Shown: in pieces, positions 1-6,864 of the stretch | Layout: the number at the start of each line of letters is the position of its first letter | How positions within the stretch are numbered: the first letter of the stretch is position 1 | Origin: Actinomycetota bacterium | Lineage (GTDB): Bacteria > Margulisbacteria > Marinamargulisbacteria > SXXA01 | Assembly (NCBI GenBank): GCA_005791325.1 | Contig: SXXA01000148.1 | Span: 1-18,608, forward strand | DNA length: 18,608 nt | Reading direction: 5' to 3' | Position numbers and translations under genes: made by a program | The notes under the pieces: model-generated | What the model saw: only the letters and a program-made list of their open reading frames with translations | Databases searched by the model: none | Told to the model about the DNA's origin: nothing

Positions 1-848
1 CGAACCAATGGCAAATTGAACCATACCAACTTGATGACATCCCCATACCCACGGGCCATTTCAGCCCGATCTGATTGAAAAAGAGATAACAGCCAACTCG
101 TCGCCCATCGGGGAAGCAAATCCAATAACACCACCCAACGATAGATGGCATACACCCCACCCCCATAATGCTTTTTGCAAAAATAAAGACCTCCCCGATA
201 CCCCTCCAAAATGGAACCTCTTCGACGGGTTCGAGTCGATAGCCCCCCAAAATGAATCATCGATGCCTGAGGAAAATACACCAAAGAGCGCCCTTGTTTC
301 TGAATGGTTTTGCATAAGTCCAAATCTTCATTATAAAAGAAATAGGCCTCATCCAAACCACCCAACGTCTCATAAAAGGATCGCTGAAGCATGATGGCCG
401 CACCGGCCAAAAAAGAAACCGAACGAGGACGATCCCCATAATAAGCCCATCGCATCAAAATGCTACCGGGGGTTTGTAACGACCCATCCCCATTTAATAG
501 TTTAGGGGCCAACATCCCGATATCGGGGTGTTCATCAAAATAAGTCACCAAATCGGTTAAAGTGGATTCAAACAGCACAGTATCATTATTTAACAACATT
601 AAATAATCACCGCTGGCCAACCTCGCCCCCGCATTATTACCAGCAGAAAAGCCCGAATTATACCCCATATTCAACCGAATCACTCGATGTTGATACCCAT
701 CTAAAATAGCACGAGAACCATCGGTGGATTGATTATCCACAACAATCACTTCAAATGGAAATGACGTTGTGGATGCCAAAACAGAATCCAAGCAGGCGGT
801 TAAAAAGTGAGCACCATTATAATTAACAATAACGATACTTAATTTCAT
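1..848 (-). CDS. GT2 family glycosyltransferase (partial, C-terminus outside window)
   Basis: The frame is open from an ATG at 848 to the window edge, giving 282 residues without a stop; the C-terminus is missing. It should transfer a sugar from a nucleotide-sugar donor to a lipid- or glycan-linked acceptor at the cytoplasmic membrane. GT2 landmarks occur in order: N-terminal MKLSIVIVNYNG, VVDNQSTDGS (36-45), the DxD-equivalent NNDT (87-90) for metal and nucleotide binding, and GGLDEAYFFYNEDLDLC (163-179), whose ED pair (174-175) is the usual catalytic-base region. This pattern is typical of WbbL/rhamnosyltransferase-like enzymes, but the sugar cannot be told. The ATG overlaps the preceding TAA by one base (TAATG). 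With the GDP-mannose epimerase upstream it suggests surface glycan synthesis. The family is confident; the substrate is unknown. Confidence 0.9.
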   Translation of the reverse strand, partial: MKLSIVIVNYNGAHFLTACLDSVLASTTSFPFEVIVVDNQSTDGSRAILDGYQHRVIRLNMGYNSGFSAGNNAGARLASGDYLMLLNNDTVLFESTLTDLVTYFDEHPDIGMLAPKLLNGDGSLQTPGSILMRWAYYGDRPRSVSFLAGAAIMLQRSFYETLGGLDEAYFFYNEDLDLCKTIQKQGRSLVYFPQASMIHFGGLSTRTRRRGSILEGYRGGLYFCKKHYGGGVYAIYRWVVLLDLLPRWATSWLLSLFQSDRAEMARGYGDVIKLVWFNLPLV

Positions 849-1324
849 TACCCCACAACAATGTCAGCTGATTCAAAAATAGGATTACATAATAACCCAA
901 CGCCACGTTGCGTTGATATCACCCAATCCGATAACACTTGGTTGGCTTCAATCCCATCTTTGACATAAAAAACCCATGATACCGATTCAGTCACCACATC
1001 CACATCCGGTAATAGGGTTTTAAATGGTAAAGGGATCGATACACGCATGGGAACAGTAGGTTGTACCCGAATCACAATCGGCTTTTCGACCTCCGATTCC
1101 CAAGGCCCCACATTCATTGTAAAGCGTGATTTATTCGGATTCACCCACTCAAAACAAGCAGCAACCGCTTGCTGACACACCCCCACAGGTGCATTGGTAA
1201 CAAAAGAAAGGGTGCGGTAACGACGAAGCGCAACCAGTTGGTCGGTATGGGATGAAATAATCTCAAACGCCGACATTGCATGTAAATCAGACTGAATCAA
1301 GCCAATGTAAACCGTTGTGGTCAT
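848..1324 (-). CDS. Candidate tandem-fused PurS-like protein (FGAM synthase accessory subunit)
   Basis: This 158-residue soluble protein is coupled to purQ by an ATGA overlap. It has no signal peptide and no membrane segment. It resembles two PurS-like ferredoxin-fold units of about 79 residues each. The clearest sign is the C-terminal GLLCNPIFESADIVV (143-157), which matches the PurS ending LLaNPvIEdy. A weaker copy, NPNKSRFTM (62-70), lies 85 residues earlier. Each half runs beta strand, helix, beta strand (LRRYRTLSF; SVSWVFYV), then helix and an NP motif. PurS is normally about 80-85 residues, dimerises, and bridges PurQ and the small PurL; the N-terminal domain of large PurL is a known internal PurS pseudo-dimer. 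I infer a fused PurS dimer. No standard purS is seen nearby. Alternatively it is an unrelated hypothetical protein. Confidence 0.55.
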   Translation of the reverse strand: MTTTVYIGLIQSDLHAMSAFEIISSHTDQLVALRRYRTLSFVTNAPVGVCQQAVAACFEWVNPNKSRFTMNVGPWESEVEKPIVIRVQPTVPMRVSIPLPFKTLLPDVDVVTESVSWVFYVKDGIEANQVLSDWVISTQRGVGLLCNPIFESADIVVG

Positions 1325-2070
1325 AATAACTCCCTAAAGGCCACTATTAATTTTTCCCACGAAGACGTCCATGTCCGGTGTTTGAAGTGCCATGGCAATT
1401 GCCAATCAAAAATGGCACGTTCAGGATGGGGCATGATCCCCAACACCCGTCCCGAATAAGCGGTTATTCCGGCCACCGCCCCCCCATTGGGCGTAATCGG
1501 AAAATCGCCAGATTGCCCCCTCTCATCACAATACATCCAATGGGGCGTATCGGATAAGCGGGCCTCTAATACATGATTCAACACAAACCGTCCTTCTGCG
1601 TGGCTGGTGGCAATGGGCAACACATCATTTGGGGTAAAATAGCGCAATAAGGGGCTTTTTTCGGGATGAACGGGGCGAACATACACCCAATCACATACAA
1701 AACCAATTGATGTATGACCAGACATATTTTTGGCCATCCCCAAATCAATTTGATCGTGGTTAGATTCACTTAATAAGCCACTTTCAGCCAAAATTTGACA
1801 CCCGTTACAAATACCAATCGATGGCTTACCAGATTTAATCCCCGCTGATAGTTGGGCCATAATGGGCAAATGAGACGCCATCACACCAGATCGCACCCGA
1901 TCTTGGAAGCTAAACCCACCAGGCAACACATACCCACTGGCATCTTGTAGCAAGTCGGGCTCATTCCAACGAATAATCTTGGGGTTACACCCAAAATGAG
2001 ATAAAACGCGGGCCGTTTCATATTCACAATTACTGCCAGGGAATTGAATAACCGCAACATAGGGCGTCAT
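1321..2070 (-). CDS. purQ: Phosphoribosylformylglycinamidine synthase subunit PurQ (glutamine amidotransferase)
   Basis: PurQ hydrolyses glutamine and passes ammonia to PurL, which converts FGAR to FGAM in step four of purine synthesis. It is 249 residues long, slightly longer than the 227-residue Bacillus type. The class I amidotransferase triad is visible: nucleophile Cys88 in GICNGCQ (86-92), with His215 and Glu217 in GIMPHPERA (211-219). Other family blocks are VIQFPGSNCE (7-16), LPGGFSFQDRVRSG (49-62), ATSHAEGRF (154-162) and NGGAVAGI (195-202). The ATG overlaps the end of the flavoprotein gene by four bases. The following gene may supply the PurS partner; PurL is not in the window. The call is firm. 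Confidence 0.96.
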   Translation of the reverse strand: MTPYVAVIQFPGSNCEYETARVLSHFGCNPKIIRWNEPDLLQDASGYVLPGGFSFQDRVRSGVMASHLPIMAQLSAGIKSGKPSIGICNGCQILAESGLLSESNHDQIDLGMAKNMSGHTSIGFVCDWVYVRPVHPEKSPLLRYFTPNDVLPIATSHAEGRFVLNHVLEARLSDTPHWMYCDERGQSGDFPITPNGGAVAGITAYSGRVLGIMPHPERAIFDWQLPWHFKHRTWTSSWEKLIVAFRELL

Positions 2071-3035
2071 CGCTGTAAATCCCGCTCAACATTTACTGCC
2101 GCAATCATGCCATCACTAACGGCGGTTGCAATTTGGCGAACTTGTTTAACCCGAATGTCGCCCACCGCATAAATCCCTTTAACATTGGTTCGCATACACT
2201 CATCGGTTTGAACAAAACCACGGTCATCGACACTTAATGACAATGTCAAAATTTCTTTGGGAGGAATTCGACCCACATATACAAAAACCCCTTTAACATC
2301 AATCCAGGTATGTTGATCGGTCACCAAATTTAACACCTTAATTTTGTCGACTTTATCAATGCCAAAAACATCTACTAACTGCGAATCCCAGACAATCTCA
2401 ATTTTGGGGTTGGATAAAATCCGCTCTTTCAGGGATCGAACCGCTTTAATTGAATTGGATTGATGAATCAGATACAAATGGTTTACATATTGAGACAAAT
2501 ATTCCGCAGCATAACAAGCGCAATTCCCCCCCCCAATCACGGCCACATCCTTACCCTGATAAAATGAGGCGTCCCCTTGTGCGTAATAAGACACCCCACG
2601 CCCCAAAAAAGTCGTTTCAAAGGGTTGGTCTAGTTTTTTGGGCTCCAACCCAACCGCAATAATGACCGTTTTGGTATGATAAAAGTGACCCGTATTGGTA
2701 CGCACCACTTTAGAAAAATCGGAAATACTTTCAATATCTTCCACGGTTTCATAAGCAATTTGAATACCGTGTGCATCAATGTGCTGATTCATTTGTCGGG
2801 CCAAATCATCCCCAAATACCCCACCTGGAAACCCCAAAAAATTATCCACCCCATATGCCGTTGAGGCTTGCCCACCCGGAACTGCACGTTCAATTAATAA
2901 TGTTTTAAGTTTGGCACGGCTGGCACACAGGGCGGCCGACATACCACCCGGTCCCGCCCCAATTACAATCACATCAAAATGATCATATTGAGCCGAGGTT
3001 TGACCTTCTTTTTGAGCTATCGTTTCTGAATTCAT
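2067..3035 (-). CDS. Thioredoxin-reductase-like FAD/NAD(P)H flavoprotein lacking the CxxC
   Basis: The fold is that of low-molecular-weight thioredoxin reductase: FAD-binding GAGPGGMSAA (26-35), VPGGQAS (52-58), a second dinucleotide motif VIGGGNCA (166-173), and C-terminal GIYAVGDIR followed by RQIATAVSDG. Where the family has the redox pair in YCATCD, this protein reads YYAQGD (150-155), so disulfide reduction by the normal mechanism is impossible. The NADPH-phosphate motif HRRxxxR is also changed (LIHQSNSIKAVR). It therefore probably acts as another FAD-dependent oxidoreductase or diaphorase, comparable with ferredoxin-NADP reductase or YpdA-type relatives; the substrate is unknown. The ATG at 3035 is chosen over an upstream TTG (3050) because it gives an ATGA overlap and a GGGAAGG site six bases upstream. 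The next gene is purQ. Confidence 0.85.
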   Translation of the reverse strand: MNSETIAQKEGQTSAQYDHFDVIVIGAGPGGMSAALCASRAKLKTLLIERAVPGGQASTAYGVDNFLGFPGGVFGDDLARQMNQHIDAHGIQIAYETVEDIESISDFSKVVRTNTGHFYHTKTVIIAVGLEPKKLDQPFETTFLGRGVSYYAQGDASFYQGKDVAVIGGGNCACYAAEYLSQYVNHLYLIHQSNSIKAVRSLKERILSNPKIEIVWDSQLVDVFGIDKVDKIKVLNLVTDQHTWIDVKGVFVYVGRIPPKEILTLSLSVDDRGFVQTDECMRTNVKGIYAVGDIRVKQVRQIATAVSDGMIAAVNVERDLQR

Positions 3036-3568
3036 CGTTGACCTTCCCAATTTAATGTATCGGACGAAAGCACAGCCTGAGAGGAGCCGACGGCCGTTAC
3101 CAATTTCTTTTTAATATCGATGGAAATACGGGTGCCTGTTAATAAATCTTGATTCTGCCATACTTTCGGTTCACCCGACAACCATAAAATCTGATCAACA
3201 TGGTGATAAACACCCTCCTGTGCAGTGGCTCGAATATCATCATACGTGACATGAATGGGCCCCAAAAGTTCAATGCGATGGTCTTTAGGCAAGGCCAGAG
3301 CACGCTCACAAGTGGCCTGCAACCCGCCTTTTTTAATCACAACCTGATTCAATAGTTCCACCCGACTCATCGATTGATCATACGACCCCGATTCGGATGT
3401 AATTTGAACATCCCCTTGCGTCATAACCAAATCTTTAGTAACGAAAATTCGTCGTTTTTTAACATCATATTGAAACGACTCAGCCTTAATGGATACCACA
3501 TCCGGTTTGGCCTGAACCCCGCCAGTCATGACCAGCACCATGGCTAGAATGAACGCCTGTATTAACAT
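3032..3568 (-). CDS. OstA/LptA-like periplasmic protein
   Basis: The N-terminus looks like a signal peptide: hydrophobic residues 2-17, then GVQA before a likely cleavage near residue 20. The remainder is a beta-rich OstA/LptA-type domain: IKAESFQYDVKKRRIFVTKD, then QGDVQITSESGSYDQS, the alternating strand pattern and G-V-x-I turns seen in LPS-transport bridge proteins, and a second set of strands (IRATAQEGVYHHVDQILWLSG). At 178 residues it matches LptA-size proteins. The family binds the lipid moiety of LPS and forms the periplasmic bridge of the Lpt pathway. Placement beside an outer-membrane SLH protein and glycan genes agrees with an envelope role. No LptB, LptF/G or LptD is in the window, so assignment as the true LptA is not made. 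The ATG overlaps the upstream gene by seven bases. Confidence 0.72.
   Translation of the reverse strand: MLIQAFILAMVLVMTGGVQAKPDVVSIKAESFQYDVKKRRIFVTKDLVMTQGDVQITSESGSYDQSMSRVELLNQVVIKKGGLQATCERALALPKDHRIELLGPIHVTYDDIRATAQEGVYHHVDQILWLSGEPKVWQNQDLLTGTRISIDIKKKLVTAVGSSQAVLSSDTLNWEGQR
3042..3048 (-). promoter_or_regulatory. Ribosome binding site deciding the flavoprotein start
   Basis: GGGAAGG on the minus strand lies six bases before the ATG at 3035. It supports that start over the in-frame TTG at 3050, which the site itself would overlap. Confidence 0.6.
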
Positions 3569-4014
3569 TTAAAATGAGCTTTAACAGCAATCGTTCGATA
3601 ATCAAAAATACGTTGTAGCATCCATCGAACAAACGGCAGTGCGAACTGACCCATTACCCCAAATGGAACCACATACCGAACCGTATCCGTCATTTTGGTT
3701 CCACCCGGAACCGACTCAAATGTGTGAGTATGATGCCAAAATGAATAAGGGCCTTTGAGCTGTTGGTCAATAAATCGATGGGGAGGGGTATAATCGGTAA
3801 TGAGAGTGGTCCATCGGGTTGGAATACCCATAATTCGTAATTCATAATCAATTAACGCTTGCTTCTCCATTACAATGGGTGCGGGGGTCAAAATAGTAAA
3901 CCCCAAAAAAGGGGGCGTTAATTGAGACAGATTCTCAGGAACTGAAAAAAATGGAAACACATCCTCAATGGGATGGGGAATGATTAACTCACGATAAAAT
4001 TGTTGAATGGTCAT
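3562..4014 (-). CDS. SRPBCC (START-like) ligand-binding family protein
   Basis: This 150-residue cytosolic protein has the helix-grip pattern of the SRPBCC superfamily: FYRELIIPHPIEDVFPFFSV (6-25), then ENLSQLTPPFLGFTIL, a strand IDYELRIMGIPTRWTT, HRFIDQQLKGPYSFWHHTHTFE, TKMTDTVRYVVPFG and a long C-terminal helix of about 25 residues. It most resembles the COG4276-type proteins that occur alone or fused to YfcH-like epimerases. Such proteins form a hydrophobic cavity and bind lipids or other small molecules; no catalytic residue can be assigned. It starts in an ATGA overlap with the SLH gene and ends inside the start of the OstA-like gene, so it is tightly coupled to two envelope genes. A role in lipid handling is inference only. 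Confidence 0.8.
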   Translation of the reverse strand: MTIQQFYRELIIPHPIEDVFPFFSVPENLSQLTPPFLGFTILTPAPIVMEKQALIDYELRIMGIPTRWTTLITDYTPPHRFIDQQLKGPYSFWHHTHTFESVPGGTKMTDTVRYVVPFGVMGQFALPFVRWMLQRIFDYRTIAVKAHFKC

Positions 4015-5084
4015 TGTAATCCTGCCGATTTTAAGATTCGATCAATCATCACGGCGGCTTCTGCACGGGTAAGGGGTTTATCTGTTGGGGAACTAGCCAA
4101 CCATTGGGGTGGGATTTTAAGACGAACCGCTTGTAACTGAATGGCCTCCGGAGACTGGGGCTGAGACACCGAACGAAATGAATTGATAAGGGTCAATAAG
4201 GCCACCGCAAGCTCCTTTTTGAAAATAGTAGGTCGATTAGTCCATTTTGGCAAACCGGTTAAGGGTTTACCCAATACAGCCGCCAACTTGGATAGTGTTC
4301 CCATGGCCATATTACCACTTAACACAGCGGATGGGAAAAACAAACCACCCGATGTCAAATACCCTCGACTCAAGGCCCATGAAATCTCATCTTTTGCCCA
4401 GTGGGAACGAATATCCGTTGGGCCAACCGATGGGGTTTCTGAAACAGATTCAATTGAAGATGGCATAGGGCGAAACATCGATGGGCTTCGATCGGGATTG
4501 GATGCCAACGGATCCTTGGATTGGGATAGAAATGTGTCGTCAGTTTGGTTGGCTCTGGAGATAACGGGCACTGACGTCACAAGGGGATCAGGGGAACGTG
4601 GTTCAGGTGGTGAAAACAAGGTGGTAAATAAGGCAGAAGCTGATGGTTGGCGCCAGCCAATACCCAGCCCCATCATCACATCTTGGTTGGTATTAACACT
4701 CATTGTACCCGAAAATACCACATTGCCAACGGGATATTGCAAGGCCACCGTTCCGACCACCCCCATTTTACTATACGCATTGCCGGCTACGCCGATCCCC
4801 CACTCAGCATGAATCGGAAAGCCAAATGAATAGGGGTAATTAATCAATGCCATGTATCCCAAACTGGTACTTTGAAACTCTGGTTTTTCAATATGAAACA
4901 AGGATGCACCAGCTCGCCATTTAAAAGGACCCATGAAATCAGAAGCAATATCAACCCCTACCTGATACCCAATATCGTTTTGACCCTTAATGGCCAAAGG
5001 ATAATAAAAATGAGTATGAATCGCATTGGCTAGAAGCATCCCACCCATTCCCCATGTCATACATAACCATGAGATATACCTCAC
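4011..5084 (-). CDS. Outer-membrane barrel protein with C-terminal SLH-like domain
   Basis: The start is GTG at 5084, in a GTGA overlap with the epimerase stop and with AAAGGGG five bases upstream. A signal peptide (1-21, ending LLANA) is followed to about residue 160 by alternating strands rich in Gly, Tyr and Phe (YQVGVDIASDF; FKWRAGASLFH; MMGLGIGWRQ), as in a small outer-membrane beta barrel. A Pro/Ser-rich linker (about 165-225) leads to an SLH-like module: HWAKDEISWALSRGYLTSGG, FFPSAVLSGN, and a closing PLTRAEAAVMIDRIL. SLH domains bind secondary cell-wall polymer or peptidoglycan. This order, barrel first and SLH last, is the reverse of OmpM/SomA porins, in which SLH precedes the barrel. 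I infer an outer-membrane to cell-wall tether. The barrel call is weaker than the SLH call. Confidence 0.68.
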   Translation of the reverse strand: MRYISWLCMTWGMGGMLLANAIHTHFYYPLAIKGQNDIGYQVGVDIASDFMGPFKWRAGASLFHIEKPEFQSTSLGYMALINYPYSFGFPIHAEWGIGVAGNAYSKMGVVGTVALQYPVGNVVFSGTMSVNTNQDVMMGLGIGWRQPSASALFTTLFSPPEPRSPDPLVTSVPVISRANQTDDTFLSQSKDPLASNPDRSPSMFRPMPSSIESVSETPSVGPTDIRSHWAKDEISWALSRGYLTSGGLFFPSAVLSGNMAMGTLSKLAAVLGKPLTGLPKWTNRPTIFKKELAVALLTLINSFRSVSQPQSPEAIQLQAVRLKIPPQWLASSPTDKPLTRAEAAVMIDRILKSAGLQ

Positions 5085-6067
5085 TGAATCCCCTTTAGTT
5101 GGGTGTTAATCCATTGGTATGTGCGGGTAATTCCCTCGTGTAATGAAAATGAATAATCCCAATTTAAAACCGATCGAATGAGTCGATTGTCTGAATTGCG
5201 ACCACGAACCCCCAAGGGGGCATCCAATATATGGCGGATGGAGACCGGTTTATTGGCAACATTGGAAACAATCTCAACCAACTGATTAATGGTAACCATT
5301 TCTTCAGAACCAATATTAACCGGCCCCAAATAATCAGACTCCATCAGGCGAAGGGTCGCCTCAATGCAATCATCGATGTACAAAAAAGAGCGGGTTTGAT
5401 GACCATCTCCCCACACGTCAATTTCGCCACCCGATAATGGCAACATTGCAATTTTACGACAAATGGCGGCGGGGGCCTTCTCTTTTCCACCCTGCCACGT
5501 TCCAAGTGGGCCAAAAATATTATGATACCGTGCGACACGCACTGCAATGCCATAATTTCGATAATAGGAGGCATATAAACGTTCACTAAACAACTTTTCC
5601 CATCCATATTCGGAATCAGGATTAGCCGGATACGCGCTTTCCTCCGAACAAATGGGATTATCAGGATCCAATTGGTTATATTCTGGGTAAATACAAGCCG
5701 AACTAGAATAGAAAATACGGGTAGCAGTAGGGTTGGAAGAATGGGCCACACAATCCAACACATTCAAATTAATTTGGGCTGAATTATGCATAACATTAGC
5801 ATCATGCTCACCCGTAAAAATATACCCTGCCCCACCCATATCCGCTGCAAACTGAAAAACCCGATCAAATTGCCCATCCGGCAAACTCAGTGCTTGCTGA
5901 ACCAATTCATGGCGACGCAAGTCCAAACACAAAAATTCATCGGCTTGAGAAGTCGAAAAGGCAGGGGGAACCAAATCTACCCCCCTTACCCAATGCCCCC
6001 GAGCCTTTAAGGCTTCCACCATATGCCCCCCGATAAACCCACCCGCACCACACACTAAACTTCTCAT
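5081..6067 (-). CDS. GDP-mannose 3,5-epimerase-like SDR enzyme
   Basis: This NAD-dependent extended SDR matches the plant-type GDP-mannose 3,5-epimerase closely. With the start at 6067 it has 328 residues. It shows GAGGFIGG (7-14) for NAD, AADMGGAGYI (74-83), SSSACIYPEYNQL (121-133) with Cys125, YGWEK (Tyr154, Lys158), FGPLGTWQGGKEKAPAA (185-201) with Lys197, DGHQTRSF, VNIGSEEMV, and GVRGRNSDN (286-294). The Cys/Lys acid-base pair and Arg of plant GME all have counterparts. The enzyme converts GDP-D-mannose to GDP-L-galactose and/or GDP-L-gulose, likely here for a surface glycan, consistent with the GT2 downstream. The ATG at 6067 is preferred (AAAGGGG four bases upstream; family N-terminus); an in-frame ATG at 6103 would add 12 residues and sit two bases after sdhB. 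It is probably co-transcribed with sdhB. Confidence 0.88.
   Translation of the reverse strand: MRSLVCGAGGFIGGHMVEALKARGHWVRGVDLVPPAFSTSQADEFLCLDLRRHELVQQALSLPDGQFDRVFQFAADMGGAGYIFTGEHDANVMHNSAQINLNVLDCVAHSSNPTATRIFYSSSACIYPEYNQLDPDNPICSEESAYPANPDSEYGWEKLFSERLYASYYRNYGIAVRVARYHNIFGPLGTWQGGKEKAPAAICRKIAMLPLSGGEIDVWGDGHQTRSFLYIDDCIEATLRLMESDYLGPVNIGSEEMVTINQLVEIVSNVANKPVSIRHILDAPLGVRGRNSDNRLIRSVLNWDYSFSLHEGITRTYQWINTQLKGIQ
5090..5096 (-). promoter_or_regulatory. Ribosome binding site for the GTG start of the SLH protein
   Basis: AAAGGGG on the minus strand lies five bases before the GTG at 5084. It fixes a non-ATG start placed inside the previous gene's stop (GTGA). Confidence 0.65.
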
Positions 6068-6071
6068 GGAA

Positions 6072-6078
6072 CCCCTTT
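6072..6078 (-). promoter_or_regulatory. Ribosome binding site deciding the epimerase start
   Basis: AAAGGGG on the minus strand lies four bases before the ATG at 6067. The same sequence precedes the next gene's GTG. The alternative ATG at 6103 has only a distant GAGG. Confidence 0.55.
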
Positions 6079-6105
6079 CAAATTGGGGGGTCTCATCACC
6101 CATTG

Positions 6106-6864
6106 TTAAGACAACCTCATCTTTGAGGACAAATAATCCCGATTCATCCGAGCAATATTGCTAACACTAATACCTTTGGGGCAAGCCGCTCCGCATTGGT
6201 ATTCATTCGAACAGTTGCCAAACCTTTCTCGATCCATTGTGGCCAGCATTTCCAGAACCCGATTCTGACGCTCTGGCTGGCCTTGGGGAAGCAATGCAAA
6301 ATGGCTGACTTTGGCCGACACAAACAACATCGCCGATGCGTTGGGACACGCCGCCACACAAGCCGCACACCCGATACATTGGGCGGCATCCATGGCCAAA
6401 TCAGCATCTTGTTTGGGTATCAGAATGGCGTTGGCATCGGGGGCTTGCCCTGTTTTAACGGATACATACCCACCTGATTGAACCACGCGGTCAAATGCGG
6501 ATCGATCCACTACCAAATCACGTAAAACGGGAAGTGCTCGAGCACGATATGGCTCAATGGTAATGGTATCCCCATCTTGAAATTGGCGCATGTGTAACTG
6601 ACACATGGTGGTTTTGCGTTGCGGCCCATGGGGTTGCCCATTTACCACCGCCCCACACATGCCACAAATCCCCTCTCGACAATCATGATCAAACGCAATG
6701 GGGTCTTCACCCTTCAATAACAATTGTTCATTTAATACATCTAACATCTCTAAAAATGATGCATTTACATCGACGGTTGGGACCTGATAGGTTACGAATT
6801 TCCCGGATGCATTTCCACTTTTTTGACGCCATACCTTCAACGTCAGAGAAATTGTCTTGGTCAT
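6106..6864 (-). CDS. sdhB: Succinate dehydrogenase / fumarate reductase iron-sulfur subunit
   Basis: SdhB carries electrons from the flavoprotein SdhA to the quinone site in SdhC through three clusters. All ligands are present in the 252 residues: [2Fe-2S] Cys62, Cys67, Cys70 (CREGICGMC) and Cys88; [4Fe-4S] Cys163, Cys166, Cys169 (CIGCAACVAAC) with Cys228; [3Fe-4S] Cys173, Cys218 and Cys224 (CSNEYQCGAACP). The ATG overlaps the sdhA stop by one base (TAATG), with AAAGGAG nine bases upstream. Together with a single five-helix SdhC and no SdhD it makes a B-type complex II. The physiological direction, succinate oxidation or fumarate reduction, cannot be decided from sequence; the adjacent mdh fits either the oxidative TCA cycle or a reductive branch. 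Confidence 0.96.
   Translation of the reverse strand: MTKTISLTLKVWRQKSGNASGKFVTYQVPTVDVNASFLEMLDVLNEQLLLKGEDPIAFDHDCREGICGMCGAVVNGQPHGPQRKTTMCQLHMRQFQDGDTITIEPYRARALPVLRDLVVDRSAFDRVVQSGGYVSVKTGQAPDANAILIPKQDADLAMDAAQCIGCAACVAACPNASAMLFVSAKVSHFALLPQGQPERQNRVLEMLATMDRERFGNCSNEYQCGAACPKGISVSNIARMNRDYLSSKMRLS

Noticed and set aside
3032..3568. Naming the 178-residue OstA-like protein lptA or lptC
   Set aside because: The domain fits, but no other Lpt gene is adjacent, and a second OstA-like protein exists in the window, so orthology cannot be decided.
4183..4812. Plus-strand open frame of 209 codons
   Set aside because: It lies entirely opposite the SLH protein gene, has no ribosome binding site or recognisable domain, and its composition is that of a reversed coding sequence.
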